Shown one piece after another: positions 29,022-37,742 of a stretch of 64,000 bases of DNA. The notes beneath the pieces are model-generated. The model did not search any database, was not told the DNA's origin, and saw only the letters and a list, made by a program, of their open reading frames with translations. The DNA is from Acuticoccus kalidii (GTDB taxonomy: Bacteria; Pseudomonadota; Alphaproteobacteria; Rhizobiales; Amorphaceae): positions 248,001 through 312,000 of the forward strand of contig NZ_JAKGCS010000024.1 of NCBI RefSeq assembly GCF_021556395.1, written 5' to 3'. Both the position numbers and the translations under genes were made by a program. Within the stretch, counting starts at the first letter, position 1, and each line of letters begins with the position of its first letter.

Positions 29022-29097
29022 GCCTCGATTGGCAAAGAACCCTCAGCTTTTCACCCACGATCGGACAGCGCCTCTTCCGGCCCGGCGGATCGACCGA

Positions 29098-29127
29098 TTG
29101 CGTCGCTGCGGCAAAATTCATTATAAT
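29098..29127 (+). promoter_or_regulatory. Promoter of the cytochrome b561-like gene
   Basis: A perfect TATAAT (29122-29127) has a TTGCGT 18 bases upstream (29098-29103). It lies about 34 bases before the ATG at 29161, leaving room for the GGAGAG ribosome-binding site. The -35 matches only its first three bases. Confidence 0.5.
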
Positions 29128-29160
29128 CGTTCTAACTGAGAAGTTTCGGAGAGACCGACG

Positions 29161-29661
29161 ATGGCCCCGGTTCGCGCGAACGGCTGGTCGACGCTCAACA
29201 TCATCCTGCATTGGCTGATCGTCGCCTTCATCATCATCCAGTTCTTCGATCATGAAGCGATGGTCGCGATGTGGCGCGCGGCGCGTCAGGGCACGGAGAT
29301 CGATGCCGGAACGACCTGGCTCGGGTGGACGCATATCGTGGTCGGCATTCTCGTTCTCACCGCGACCGTGGTGCGGATCGCCGATCGGCGCATCGCCGGC
29401 CGGCCCGCTCATCCGGACGGGGCGCCGGCTTGGACGCACCAGCTCGCCCGGATCACCCACACCCTGCTCTACGCCCTTCTTCTCGCAATGCCGCTGACCG
29501 GCCTCGTCGCCTGGTTCGGCGGCGTCGGCGCGGTCGCCGAGGTCCACGAGACCTTGTGGACGCCGCTTCTCGTCATCGTGGCGCTTCATATCATCGGCGC
29601 GCTGGTGCAGGAATTTTACTACCGCACGGGCGTGCTGCGCCGGATCGTCGGCCTGAAATGA
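29161..29661 (+). CDS. Cytochrome b561-family membrane protein
   Basis: The 166-residue product has four hydrophobic spans and histidines placed as haem ligands of bacterial b561 proteins: H17 (LNIILHWLI), H58 (GWTHIVVGIL), H93/H100 (WTHQLARITHTLLYALL) and H143 (VALHIIGALVQEFYYR). Such proteins carry electrons across the inner membrane, for example to superoxide or other acceptors. The gene has its own promoter and stands alone between two tRNA genes, so no partner is suggested. Identity to family is good; physiological role is open. Confidence 0.85.
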   Translation: MAPVRANGWSTLNIILHWLIVAFIIIQFFDHEAMVAMWRAARQGTEIDAGTTWLGWTHIVVGILVLTATVVRIADRRIAGRPAHPDGAPAWTHQLARITHTLLYALLLAMPLTGLVAWFGGVGAVAEVHETLWTPLLVIVALHIIGALVQEFYYRTGVLRRIVGLK

Positions 29662-29746
29662 CGGAGGCGGGCGCGCGTCGCACGCACAATCGCGTCCAGC
29701 GTTCGGGCGGGCCGATAAAGGGTCGTAGCGGGGCTGTCGCGGGGGC

Positions 29747-29820
29747 TGGAGCGGGTGAAGGGAATCGAACCCTCGTCGTCAGCTTGGAAGGCTGCTGCTC
29801 TACCATTGAGCTACACCCGC
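29747..29820 (-). tRNA. tRNA-Gly (TCC anticodon)
   Basis: The minus strand gives acceptor GCGGGTG with CACCCGC, D-arm TAGCTCAATGGTAGAGC, anticodon loop CTTCCAA with anticodon TCC, T-arm GAGGGTTCGATTCCCTT, discriminator T and encoded CCA. Length is 74 with CCA. Confidence 0.97.
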
Positions 29821-29830
29821 GCTGCGACAT

Positions 29831-29859
29831 CAGATAGCCTCCATAGCGAGGCGCGTCCA
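29831..29859 (-). promoter_or_regulatory. Promoter of tRNA-Gly
   Basis: TGGACG (29854-29859) and TATCTG (29831-29836) with a 17-base spacer on the minus strand place transcription start a few bases before the tRNA. Confidence 0.4.
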
Positions 29860-29882
29860 GCGCCGAGAGCAAAGGGACCGCG

Positions 29883-30524
29883 ATGGACGAGATCGAATCG
29901 CACCAAATTCACAGCGAAGACGAGCTCCGCAGCCGCTTCAAGGACCGCAACCCCCTCTCGATCCAGAAGGCCCATGCGCGCCTCAATCGCCACGATCGGG
30001 ACTTCATCGCCCGCTCCCCCTTCCTCGTGATCGGCACGCAAGGGGCGAATGGGGTGGCGGACGCGAGCCCCCGCGGCGACCCGCCCGGCTTCGTCGCGGT
30101 GATCGACGACACGACGATCGCGATCCCCGACCGACCGGGCAACAACCGGCTCGATACGATGACCAACATCATCGAGAACCCGGCCGTCGGGCTGATCTTC
30201 CTCATTCCGGGCTTCGACGAGACGCTGCGGATCAACGGCCGCGCGAAGATCACAACCGCGCCGAGCCTTCTCGCCGAGATGGCGGTGCGCGATCGTGCGC
30301 CCGGCGTCGCGATCGTGGTGGAGATCGATGAGATCTTCCTCCACTGCGCCAAGGCGTTCCGCAGATCGAAATTGTGGGATCCCGCGAGCCGGCAGGACCG
30401 CTCCGAGATGCCCGGTCTCGCAACGATGATCCTCGAGGTCGCCAATGACGGTCCGGTCGACGCCGATGTCGGCAAGGACGCGGACGAGAAGGTCGAAGCG
30501 AGCTACGAGCGCACGATGTACTGA
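29883..30524 (+). CDS. Pyridoxamine 5'-phosphate oxidase-fold FMN-binding protein
   Basis: The 213-residue product contains the split-barrel segments DFIARSPFLVIGTQGANGVAD, ASPRGDPPGFVAVIDD, IPDRPGNNRLDTMTNIIENP, VGLIFLIPGFDETLRINGRA and LHCAKAFRRSKLWDP. These are typical of the PPOX-class proteins of the MSMEG_1061/DR2398 type that bind FMN or F420. Its reaction is unknown. No operon partner: tRNA-Gly upstream is on the other strand and the enoyl-CoA hydratase gene downstream converges on it. Confidence 0.85.
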   Translation: MDEIESHQIHSEDELRSRFKDRNPLSIQKAHARLNRHDRDFIARSPFLVIGTQGANGVADASPRGDPPGFVAVIDDTTIAIPDRPGNNRLDTMTNIIENPAVGLIFLIPGFDETLRINGRAKITTAPSLLAEMAVRDRAPGVAIVVEIDEIFLHCAKAFRRSKLWDPASRQDRSEMPGLATMILEVANDGPVDADVGKDADEKVEASYERTMY

Positions 30525-30575
30525 GGAAAACGGGACGGCGCCGCCGCCGCCCCGCCTCTCATCGGTGGCGGGCGA

Positions 30576-31352
30576 TCAGCGCCCGGTCCAGGCCGGCTTG
30601 CGCTTTTCGAGGAAGGAGGCGACGCCTTCGCGGAAATCGTCGCTTCCATAGATGCCTTCAACGATATCCTCGATATCGGGAAGGTTCGCCTCGCGGATGC
30701 GAAGGATCGCGTCCTTGCTGCCGGCGATCGTCAACGGCGCGTGCTGGAGGAGGCGCTTGGTGATCTCCCCGATCCGCGCGTCCATGTCGCCTGGCTCGAC
30801 GAGATCGATCAGATAGCCGAGGTCGCGCGCCGCCGTCGCGGGCATCATCTCACCGAGGATGAGCATCCGCTTCGCCCAGGACGTGCCGACGGCTTCGAGA
30901 AGGCGCGCATAGCTCTTCGCCGACAAGCAGTTGCCGACGGTCCGGGCGAGCGGCGAGCCGAATTTCGCGTCCGGCGTCGCGATCCGCAGATCGCAGGCAG
31001 CGCTGATCGCGAGCCCGCCGCCGACCGCATAGCCGTCGATCACGGCGAGCGTCGCCTGCGGCAAACGCTCCAGCCGGCCGACATAATCGTCCATCTTCGC
31101 CTCGTAGGCGAGCCCGTCGGCGCCCTTGGTGAAGGCGGAGAAGCCGCGAATGTCGGTCCCGGCGATGAACGCCTTGCCGCCCGCCCCGCGAAAGACCACG
31201 ACGCGGGTCTGCGTGTCGGTCCTCAATTCGCTCGCGATCTCGGCGAGACGGTCGTACATCGACCAGGTGAGCGCGTTCATGGCCTCCGGCCGATCGAACG
31301 TCACATAGGCGACGCCGTCGCGCTTTTCGAAGCGGACCTGTCCTTCACTCAT
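30576..31352 (-). CDS. Crotonase-fold protein lacking a catalytic Glu
   Basis: The 258-residue protein has the enoyl-CoA hydratase/isomerase fold with the oxyanion-hole segments AFIAGTDIRGF and GYAVGGGLAIS. Where true hydratases have a Glu in the GxPE motif, this one has FGSPLARTVGNCLS (Leu at about 135), so the classical two-Glu hydration mechanism is unlikely. It may isomerise, cleave or decarboxylate an acyl-CoA. Its start overlaps the stop of the CoA-transferase gene by 4 bases (ATGA), so they work on the same acyl-CoA pool. Confidence 0.85.
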   Translation of the reverse strand: MSEGQVRFEKRDGVAYVTFDRPEAMNALTWSMYDRLAEIASELRTDTQTRVVVFRGAGGKAFIAGTDIRGFSAFTKGADGLAYEAKMDDYVGRLERLPQATLAVIDGYAVGGGLAISAACDLRIATPDAKFGSPLARTVGNCLSAKSYARLLEAVGTSWAKRMLILGEMMPATAARDLGYLIDLVEPGDMDARIGEITKRLLQHAPLTIAGSKDAILRIREANLPDIEDIVEGIYGSDDFREGVASFLEKRKPAWTGR

Positions 31353-32542
31353 CGTCCAAACGCTCCCGCTTCCTTCAGGCTGTCATAGGATCGATCGAGG
31401 CCGAGCGCGCCGATCACCTCCTCGGTGTGCTCGCCGAGGAGCGGTGCGCCGCGGCGCACCTGTTGCGGCGTCTCGCTCATTTTCACCGCGAATCCGAGGG
31501 ACTTATAAGTCCCCTCCACCTTGTGCGGCACGTCCATCACCATCTTGCGCGCCAGTGCATGATCGGCCGTCGTCGCCGCTCCATAATCGTTGATCGGGCC
31601 GGCTGGAATGCCCGCCTCGAGCAGCGCGTCGACCCATTCATCGGTCGTCTTGGTGACGAAGACCTCCTCGAGCGCCGCAATCAGCGCCTCGCGGTTCTGC
31701 ATGCGGCCGGTGTTGTCGGCGAAGCGGGGGTCGTTCTTCAGATCCTCCCGCCCGAGCATGTCACACAGCCGCGTCCACAGCCGCGCGTTCGCCGCTCCGA
31801 ACACGAAATGCCCGTCGGAGGAGCGGACCGCCTGATAGGGTGCGCTCATCCGGTTCGCGGTGCCGATCGGGCGCGGCGCCTCCCCGCTCGCCCAAAGCTC
31901 GGTCGTCTCCCAGATGGACAGGCCGAGCGCCGCCTCGAACAGCGAGGTGTCGATATATTGGCCGCGCCCCGAGGTCTCGCGCCCATGGAGCGCGGACAGG
32001 ATGCCGTAGACGAGGAAGAGGCCCGAGCCGAGATCGGCGATCGGCGTCGTCGCCTTGACGGGTTCGCCGTCGGCCGTGCCGGTCGCGCTCATGATCCCGC
32101 TCATCGCTTGCGCAATGAGGTCGAAGCCCGGCCGCAACGCCCATGGCCCGGTCTGCCCGAAACCCGAGATGCTCGCATAGATGAGGCGCGGATTGATCTC
32201 GGACAGCGTCTCGTAGTCGGCTTTGAGGCGCGCCATCACGCCCGGCCGGCTGTTCTCGATCAAGATGTCGGCGCTCTTGACGAGCTCGTAGAAGACCGCC
32301 CGCCCCGCCTCGTTCTTGAGGTCGATTTCGACGCTTCGCTTGTTGCGGTTGAGCGCCAGAAAGCCCGGACTGTCGGTCCCTTTATAGCGATATTCCATCG
32401 CGCTGCGCGTCTGGTCGCCGGTGCCGGGCGGTTCGACCTTGATGACGTCGGCGCCCATGTCGCCGAGGAGCATGCACGCGAACGGCCCGGCCATGACCTG
32501 GCTGAGGTCGAGGACGCGCAGGTCCGATAGCGGCTGGTTCAT
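31349..32542 (-). CDS. CaiB/BaiF family (class III) CoA-transferase
   Basis: Class III CoA-transferases move CoA between carboxylic acids through an aspartyl-CoA intermediate. The ATG at 32542 gives MNQPLSDLRVLDLSQVMAGP and 397 residues, with AAAGGG upstream; an in-frame extension to 32581 is less family-like. GADVIKVEPPGTGDQTR and RPGFDLIAQAMSG, with the catalytic Asp at about 141, are present. Its neighbours are a crotonase-fold gene (overlapping) and TRAP transporter genes, which suggests activation of an imported acid to its CoA thioester. Confidence 0.9.
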   Translation of the reverse strand: MNQPLSDLRVLDLSQVMAGPFACMLLGDMGADVIKVEPPGTGDQTRSAMEYRYKGTDSPGFLALNRNKRSVEIDLKNEAGRAVFYELVKSADILIENSRPGVMARLKADYETLSEINPRLIYASISGFGQTGPWALRPGFDLIAQAMSGIMSATGTADGEPVKATTPIADLGSGLFLVYGILSALHGRETSGRGQYIDTSLFEAALGLSIWETTELWASGEAPRPIGTANRMSAPYQAVRSSDGHFVFGAANARLWTRLCDMLGREDLKNDPRFADNTGRMQNREALIAALEEVFVTKTTDEWVDALLEAGIPAGPINDYGAATTADHALARKMVMDVPHKVEGTYKSLGFAVKMSETPQQVRRGAPLLGEHTEEVIGALGLDRSYDSLKEAGAFGR

Positions 32543-32621
32543 GGTCGACCCTTTCTGTCGTCTGATGTCGTGCGCCCGCAAGGCGCCGCGCGCCTTGCGG
32601 GGCGGCCGCGTCGATGGCGGC

Positions 32622-33896
32622 TCAGCGCATCATCTTGGGGAGCCAGAGCGAGATTTCCGGCACCAGCGTGAGCAACGCGAGCGTTGCAAAGAGCGGGATA
32701 TAGAAGGGCAGAAGCTGCTTCAGGATCGCCTTCATCGGCACGTTCGCGATGTCGGATATCAAGAAGAGCGCGAGCCCCATTGGCGGGGTCAGCAGACCCA
32801 GCATCAGATTGAAGATCGCCACGATCCCGAGATGCACCGGATCGACGCCCGCCATATGGAGCGGCCCGGCGATAATCGGGATCACGAGGAGCGTCGCCGT
32901 CGTCGAATCGAGGAACATCCCGACGATCAGGAGGATCACGTTGGCGATCAGGAGGAGCATCAACGGATCGGTGGACAGCGAAAGGAGCTCGCGCGCCATC
33001 ATCTGCGGGATCTGCTCGACCGTGAGGATCCACCCGAAGATCGCCGCCGCCGACACGATGATGAGGATCGCCGACGTGCTCTTCACCGTCTCGATCGCGG
33101 CATGAACGAGATGCTCGACCGTGAGCGTGCGATAGAAGAAGGCGCTGATGACGAGCACGTAAACGACCGTGACCGAGGCGGCTTCCGTGGGCGTGAAGAA
33201 GCCCATCAACATGCCTGCCACGAGCAGGACGGGGGTCATCAGTGCCGGAAAGGCCGGCCAGAAATCGCGCCAGATCTCGGACATGCGCGGCCAGCGATCG
33301 GCGCGCGGATAATGATGCCAGCGGCCGAGCACGGCAACCGTGATCATCAAAAAGGCGACACAGATGAGCGCCGGGATGATGCCGGCGAGAAGGAGCTGGA
33401 TGATCGAGACGCTCGTCACCGAGCCGTAGATGATCAGCGGGATCGAAGGCGGAAAGATCGGCCCGACAACCGCCGAGGAGACGGTCACCGCGCCGGCGAA
33501 ATCGCGGCGGAAGCCGCGCGCGGCCATCGCCTTCACCTCGATCCGCCCCAGGCCGCCGACATCGGCGAGCGCGGCGCCGCTCATGCCGGAAAAGATGAGG
33601 CTCGAAAAGATGTTCACCTGCGCAAGCCCGCCCGGCGCGCGGCCGACGAGCGTGTTCGCGAACGTGAAGATGCGCTCGGTGATGCCGGCATTGTTCATCA
33701 GGTTGCCGACGAAGATGAAGACGGGCACGGCGACGAGCGGGAAGGAATCCAGCGCATAGGCCATGCGCTGGCCGATCAGCTCGATCGGAAAGCCGCTGAC
33801 GAGGATATAGACGATCGCCGGCACCATGATGGCGAGGACGACCGGCCAACCGAGCAGGAAGGCAAGGCCGAAACTGCCGAGGATCGCACCCGTCAT
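32622..33896 (-). CDS. dctM: TRAP transporter large permease DctM (system 1)
   Basis: DctM is the 12-span sodium/solute symport channel of tripartite TRAP transporters. The ATG at 33896 (MTGAILGSFGLAFLLGWPVV) overlaps dctQ by ATGA and gives 424 residues, the usual length. GPIFPPSIPLIIYGS, GMLMGFFTPTEAASV and LGLLTPPMGLALF are DctM signatures. It forms an operon with dctQ and dctP upstream and is followed, after 79 bases, by the CoA-transferase gene. Confidence 0.93.
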   Translation of the reverse strand: MTGAILGSFGLAFLLGWPVVLAIMVPAIVYILVSGFPIELIGQRMAYALDSFPLVAVPVFIFVGNLMNNAGITERIFTFANTLVGRAPGGLAQVNIFSSLIFSGMSGAALADVGGLGRIEVKAMAARGFRRDFAGAVTVSSAVVGPIFPPSIPLIIYGSVTSVSIIQLLLAGIIPALICVAFLMITVAVLGRWHHYPRADRWPRMSEIWRDFWPAFPALMTPVLLVAGMLMGFFTPTEAASVTVVYVLVISAFFYRTLTVEHLVHAAIETVKSTSAILIIVSAAAIFGWILTVEQIPQMMARELLSLSTDPLMLLLIANVILLIVGMFLDSTTATLLVIPIIAGPLHMAGVDPVHLGIVAIFNLMLGLLTPPMGLALFLISDIANVPMKAILKQLLPFYIPLFATLALLTLVPEISLWLPKMMR

Positions 33897-34471
33897 GTCG
33901 GAAGCTCCTCGAGCGGATCGGGTTCGTGCTCTTCGCGCGTCAGTACGTAGAGCGGCCGGCCCATCAGCCCCTTCGCGAGCTGCACGGCGCACTCGATCGC
34001 GGCGAGGGTGAGGCCGAGGAAGGCGGCGGAGAAGAACACCCAGTAGGGAATCTGCAAGGTCGGTGTCGCGTTGTTGAGATTGCGGATCGTGGCGACGGCG
34101 ACCGAGAGCGCGGCCGTTCCGAACGCGAGCGTCCCGGTCAGCGCGATCAGGAAGCGCAAGACCGCCTGAACCGCCTTCGGCATCGCGCCGAGCACCTCCT
34201 CCATGCGCACGCTGGCGCCGGATGAGACGACGGTCGGCAGCGTCACGAAGACCACGCAGATCAACATGAAGCGGGCAAGCTCCTCCGCCCCGATAAAGGG
34301 CTGCCGCACGATCTCGCGCAGCACCACCTGGATGGCGGGCATCGCGACGAGGACGGCGAGGAGCACGAGCGCGAGGCGGCGAAAGACCCAGCGTACCGGC
34401 GCGAGAATGCGGTCGGCGCGGGTCTCGTCCGTGCGGTCGGCGAGGAGATGGGATGATGCAGTGTCGGTCAC
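33893..34471 (-). CDS. dctQ: TRAP transporter small permease DctQ (system 1)
   Basis: The 192-residue product has four predicted spans (VRWVFRRLALVLLAVLVAMP, FMLICVVFVTLPTVV, AVLRFLIALTGTLAF, VFFSAAFLGLTLAAI) and the family motif GAEELARFMLI. It starts with GTG at 34471 without a strong ribosome-binding site and ends in an ATGA overlap with dctM. A 10-bp hairpin lies between it and dctP. Confidence 0.88.
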   Translation of the reverse strand: MTDTASSHLLADRTDETRADRILAPVRWVFRRLALVLLAVLVAMPAIQVVLREIVRQPFIGAEELARFMLICVVFVTLPTVVSSGASVRMEEVLGAMPKAVQAVLRFLIALTGTLAFGTAALSVAVATIRNLNNATPTLQIPYWVFFSAAFLGLTLAAIECAVQLAKGLMGRPLYVLTREEHEPDPLEELPT

Positions 34472-34497
34472 GAAGGGGCCGTCGTGCGTGAGGTGAA

Positions 34498-34521
34498 GGC
34501 CCGGCCGCGATCGGCCGGGCC
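34498..34521 (-). terminator. Hairpin between dctP and dctQ (system 1)
   Basis: GGCCCGGCCG and its complement form a perfect 10-bp stem with a CGAT loop, 11 bases past the dctP stop. It has no T-run and lies within the operon, so it more likely protects the dctP message or reduces read-through to the permease genes than ends the operon. Confidence 0.55.
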
Positions 34522-34532
34522 GTGTCGCTCGA

Positions 34533-35534
34533 TCAGTCGATCTTGCCGATGCGCTCGATGTACGGCGTCCAGCTCGGGAAATCCTTCTGGATCTCCGCCG
34601 AGACGCTGTCGCGGAACGCGTCGATCTTCAGACCATCCTCGGGGGTGATGAAGGTCATCCCCTTCCCTTCCAGCTCGCCGATGAGGTTCGTCTCGGCCTC
34701 TTGCGCCTGCGCATAAGTCTCTTGCGCGAGGTCGTCGAGCACGGTGAGGATCGCCTGCTGATCTTCCTCGGAGATCTGGCCCCATTGCCGCTCGTTGATG
34801 AACACCGGCAGCACGTTCTGCATGTGGCCGGTCAACATCACGTTGCTCTGCACTTCGTAGAGCTTGTTGGCGTTGATCATCGTGAGCGGGTTTTCCTGGC
34901 CGATCACCATGCCGGTCATCAGCGCCGTCGGCAGCTCGCTCACCTCGACCGGGGTCGGGATCGCGCCGAAGCCGCGGATCATGGTGGTCCAGAGCTGGAG
35001 GGGCACGCCGCGGAAGGGCTTACCGTCGAGATCGGCGGGCGAATAGACCGGCTGATTGGCGGTCATCTGGCGCGCGCCGCGATAGAGACGGCCGATGATG
35101 CGCATGCCGCCGTCCTCGGACAGCGTCTCGTTGAATTCCTCGAGAACCTCGGAATTCTGCGGATCGGTCGCGGCGAGGGCATGCGCGCCGTCACGATAGA
35201 TGAAGGGCGCGTTGAAGACGGCGATATCGTCGGCGAGCTGGCTCAGCGAGGCGAACTCGTGGTGACCCATCGAGATCGAGCCGGAGCGGACGCCGTCGAT
35301 CAGCTCCTGCACGCCGCCGAGCTGGGAATTCGGGAACACCGTGACGCCGACGCGGCCCTCGGTGGCCTCGGGAATCCGCTCGGCCGCCTGTTCGGCATAC
35401 CAATACTGGATGTCCCCTTCGGAGCCGACATGCGCGTAACGCAGCGTCACGTCCTGAGCGAGTGCGCCGGTCGCCGCAAACGCCACGGCAGACGCCGCGA
35501 AGAGGCCAAGAATACTACGTGATGAACGCTTCAT
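34533..35534 (-). CDS. dctP: TRAP transporter solute receptor DctP (system 1)
   Basis: The 333-residue periplasmic receptor has a signal peptide (ILGLFAASAVAFAATGALAQ), the DctP motif RGVPLQLWTTMIRGFGAIPT and the C-terminal-half block SELPTALMTGMVIGQENP. In this family an Arg near that motif binds the ligand carboxylate. It starts at ATG 35534 with a good GGAAGG site and is the first gene of the minus-strand operon, divergent from the amidohydrolase. The shared upstream region contains a GGTATACC-like site. Confidence 0.93.
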   Translation of the reverse strand: MKRSSRSILGLFAASAVAFAATGALAQDVTLRYAHVGSEGDIQYWYAEQAAERIPEATEGRVGVTVFPNSQLGGVQELIDGVRSGSISMGHHEFASLSQLADDIAVFNAPFIYRDGAHALAATDPQNSEVLEEFNETLSEDGGMRIIGRLYRGARQMTANQPVYSPADLDGKPFRGVPLQLWTTMIRGFGAIPTPVEVSELPTALMTGMVIGQENPLTMINANKLYEVQSNVMLTGHMQNVLPVFINERQWGQISEEDQQAILTVLDDLAQETYAQAQEAETNLIGELEGKGMTFITPEDGLKIDAFRDSVSAEIQKDFPSWTPYIERIGKID

Positions 35535-35602
35535 CTGGTTTCCTTCCCTGATCGTCTCTCACCGCCTCTTGTCAAACCCGGGCGATTGAGTGTTCCAATA
35601 GG

Positions 35603-35614
35603 TTGGCATACCAA
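35603..35614. promoter_or_regulatory. Candidate GntR operator (dctP/amidohydrolase)
   Basis: TTGGCATACCAA lies in the 119-base divergent region. It is a dyad (TTGG-CATA-CCAA) with one mismatch to the core TGGTATACCA found upstream of the nearby gntR gene. Assignment to that regulator is an inference. Confidence 0.45.
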
Positions 35615-35653
35615 AGCGACGAAGAAAAGTCTCCGATCGACGAAAGGACGTCC

Positions 35654-36595
35654 GTGGCTCCCTCCCTCTCCTCCCCCGATGCCCACAACGACGCCGATAT
35701 CCTGCGCGTGGTGGACCCTCATCAGCACTTCTGGAACCTCGACGAGAATCCCTATCCCTGGCTTCAGGGCGAGCGCATCCCGTTCCGCTATGGGGACTAT
35801 TCGTCGATCTGCCGGAACTACCTCCCGGATGATTTCCGCCGTGACTGGGGACCGAACCTGATCGTCGAGAAGACGGTGCACATCGAAGCGGAATGGGATC
35901 GCGCCGATCCCGTCGCCGAGACGCGCTGGCTCGAGGCGCTCAGCGCCCGCGAGGGGCTGCCGAGCGCTTGCGTCGCGTTCGCCCAGCTCGACGCGCCGAA
36001 TGCGGCCGAGATCATCGCCGCACAGGCCCAGCACCGTCTCGTGCGCGGCATCCGCTGCAAGCCCGCATCCGCCGGCGATCCCGCCTCCGCCAAGCGCGGC
36101 GAACCCGGCTCGATGGATGACGCCACCTGGCGCGAAGGATATGCCGAACTCGGCAAGAACGGCCTCTCCTTCGACCTTCAGACGCCGTGGTGGCACATGG
36201 ACGCCGCCGCCGAGCTCGCGCGCGACTTTCCGGGGACGCAGATCATCATCAACCACACCGCCCTCCCCTCCGATCGGAGCGAGGACGGGCTCGCGGGTTG
36301 GCGTGCGGGGATCGAGCGCGCGGCGCGGGAGCCGAACATCGCGATCAAAATCTCGGGGATCGGCCTTCCGGGCGTTCCGTGGTCGGCGGAGAATAACGGC
36401 CCCGTCATCCGCGACACGATCGCGGCTTTCGGCGCGGACCGGGCCATGTTCGCGAGCAACTTCCCCGTGGATAGCCTCGCGGGCGACTACGCCACCATCT
36501 TCCACGGCTTCGCCGCGGTGGTGAAGGACCGCCCCGAAGCCGAGCAGGCCAAGCTCCTGCGGGAGAACGCGATCAAGTTCTACCGCCTCGGCTGA
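35654..36595 (+). CDS. Amidohydrolase-family (lactonase-like) hydrolase
   Basis: The protein belongs to the metal-dependent amidohydrolase-2 group that includes 2-pyrone-4,6-dicarboxylate lactonase and fuconolactonase. VVDPHQHFWNLDENPYPWL holds the HxH pair, INHTALPSD a further His, and FASNFPVDSL an Asp near the C-terminus. I prefer the GTG at 35654 (AAAGGA seven bases upstream; 313 residues). The frame opens with TTG at 35603, but that codon lies inside the candidate operator. It diverges from dctP and is followed by the beta-hydroxyacid dehydrogenase gene after 225 bases. Confidence 0.85.
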   Translation: MAPSLSSPDAHNDADILRVVDPHQHFWNLDENPYPWLQGERIPFRYGDYSSICRNYLPDDFRRDWGPNLIVEKTVHIEAEWDRADPVAETRWLEALSAREGLPSACVAFAQLDAPNAAEIIAAQAQHRLVRGIRCKPASAGDPASAKRGEPGSMDDATWREGYAELGKNGLSFDLQTPWWHMDAAAELARDFPGTQIIINHTALPSDRSEDGLAGWRAGIERAAREPNIAIKISGIGLPGVPWSAENNGPVIRDTIAAFGADRAMFASNFPVDSLAGDYATIFHGFAAVVKDRPEAEQAKLLRENAIKFYRLG

Positions 36596-36820
36596 ACCGC
36601 GGTTCGGCGACATGGCTGCACGTCGTGGCCTGTCGCGCCCCAACCGCGCGTGGTGGCGGAAATCGCATCAGGACGCTTGTTCGGCTCCCTGCGCGCGCTT
36701 TCGCCACCAATCTTGCCGGTCGCGCTGGACGCGCGGCCGAATTAAACAGAACGTGCACACCCCGTCCGGCCGGACGATCCGGCGCCGGGTTCGCGCACGA
36801 CCAAGGAGTGAGGAAACACG

Positions 36821-37690
36821 ATGTCCGCAAACGTCGCCTTTATCGGCCTCGGGTTGATGGGGACGGGCTTTACCCGCCGCCTCAATGAAACCGGCCACAC
36901 CATCGCCGGCTATGACGTCGACGCCGCACGGCTCTCCGCCGCGAGCGCGTGGGGCGTGACGGCCGCCGCCTCCCCCAAGGAGTCCGCCGCGACCGCCGAC
37001 ATCGTGATGATCTGCGTCACCACCTCGAAGGCGATGAAAGAGGTCGTCCTCGGCAAAGGCGGGCTCCTCGAAGGCTCGGTCTCCGGCAAGACGATCGTCG
37101 ACTTTTCGACCTGTGAGATCCCGGTCACCCGCGCGGTGGCAGAGGCGGTCGTCGAGGCGGGCGGAACCTTCATCGATGCGCCGGTCTCCGGCGGTCCCGG
37201 CCAGGCCGAGCTCGGCACCCTCGCGATCATGGCCGGCGGCAGCGATGCGGCCCTCTCCACCGCCCGCCCGGTGCTCGAGAATCTCGGCAAGGTGACGCAC
37301 ATGGGCGATGTCGGCGCCGGCCAGGCGACGAAGCTCGTCAACCAGGCGCTCTGCCTCACCAATTATTGCGTGGTCGCCGAGGGTCTGCGCATCGCCGAGG
37401 CATTCGGTGTGGACGCCTCGAAGATCCCCGAGGCGCTGGAGCCGGGGCTCGGCAATTCCGCCGTGCTTCAGGCCGTCTATCCCCGCATGGTGGCCGAGGA
37501 TTTCGCCCCGCGTGGCTATGCCCGGCAGATCCTCAAGGACTTCGAAATGCTGATCGAGGCGACGCGCGAGAAGCACATTTCGCTGCCGATGGCCTTCCAG
37601 GCGGCGACGCTCTACCGGATGCTGTGCGCCGGCGGCGATGCCGAGCTCGACGGCAGCGCGGTCGTCAAGCTGATCCCGAAGCCCGAATAA
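36821..37690 (+). CDS. 3-hydroxyisobutyrate dehydrogenase-like oxidoreductase
   Basis: This 289-residue beta-hydroxyacid dehydrogenase has the NAD(P)-binding motif VAFIGLGLMGTGF, the substrate-binding motif DAPVSGGPGQAELGTL (from about residue 119) and the catalytic Lys in GAGQATKLVNQAL (about K171). It would oxidise a beta-hydroxy acid, reduce a semialdehyde, or act on tartronate-type substrates. Its start has a nearby AAGGAGTGAGG site. Pairing with the upstream amidohydrolase suggests hydrolysis of a lactone followed by oxidation; this is inference. Confidence 0.88.
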   Translation: MSANVAFIGLGLMGTGFTRRLNETGHTIAGYDVDAARLSAASAWGVTAAASPKESAATADIVMICVTTSKAMKEVVLGKGGLLEGSVSGKTIVDFSTCEIPVTRAVAEAVVEAGGTFIDAPVSGGPGQAELGTLAIMAGGSDAALSTARPVLENLGKVTHMGDVGAGQATKLVNQALCLTNYCVVAEGLRIAEAFGVDASKIPEALEPGLGNSAVLQAVYPRMVAEDFAPRGYARQILKDFEMLIEATREKHISLPMAFQAATLYRMLCAGGDAELDGSAVVKLIPKPE

Positions 37691-37701
37691 CGGGCCGCGA
37701 G

Positions 37702-37736
37702 CCGCGTCCCGGCGCCCGGTCGGCGCCGGGACGCGG
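37702..37736. terminator. Bidirectional terminator between dehydrogenase and gntR
   Basis: A 14-bp perfect stem with a 7-base loop occupies almost all of the gap between the two convergent genes. It lacks a T-run but is the most stable hairpin in this region. Confidence 0.6.
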
Positions 37737-37742
37737 GCGGCG

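Noticed and set aside
35603..35653. TTG start for the amidohydrolase
   Set aside because: The TTG lies in the candidate operator; the GTG at 35654 has a good ribosome-binding site and begins nearer the conserved domain.
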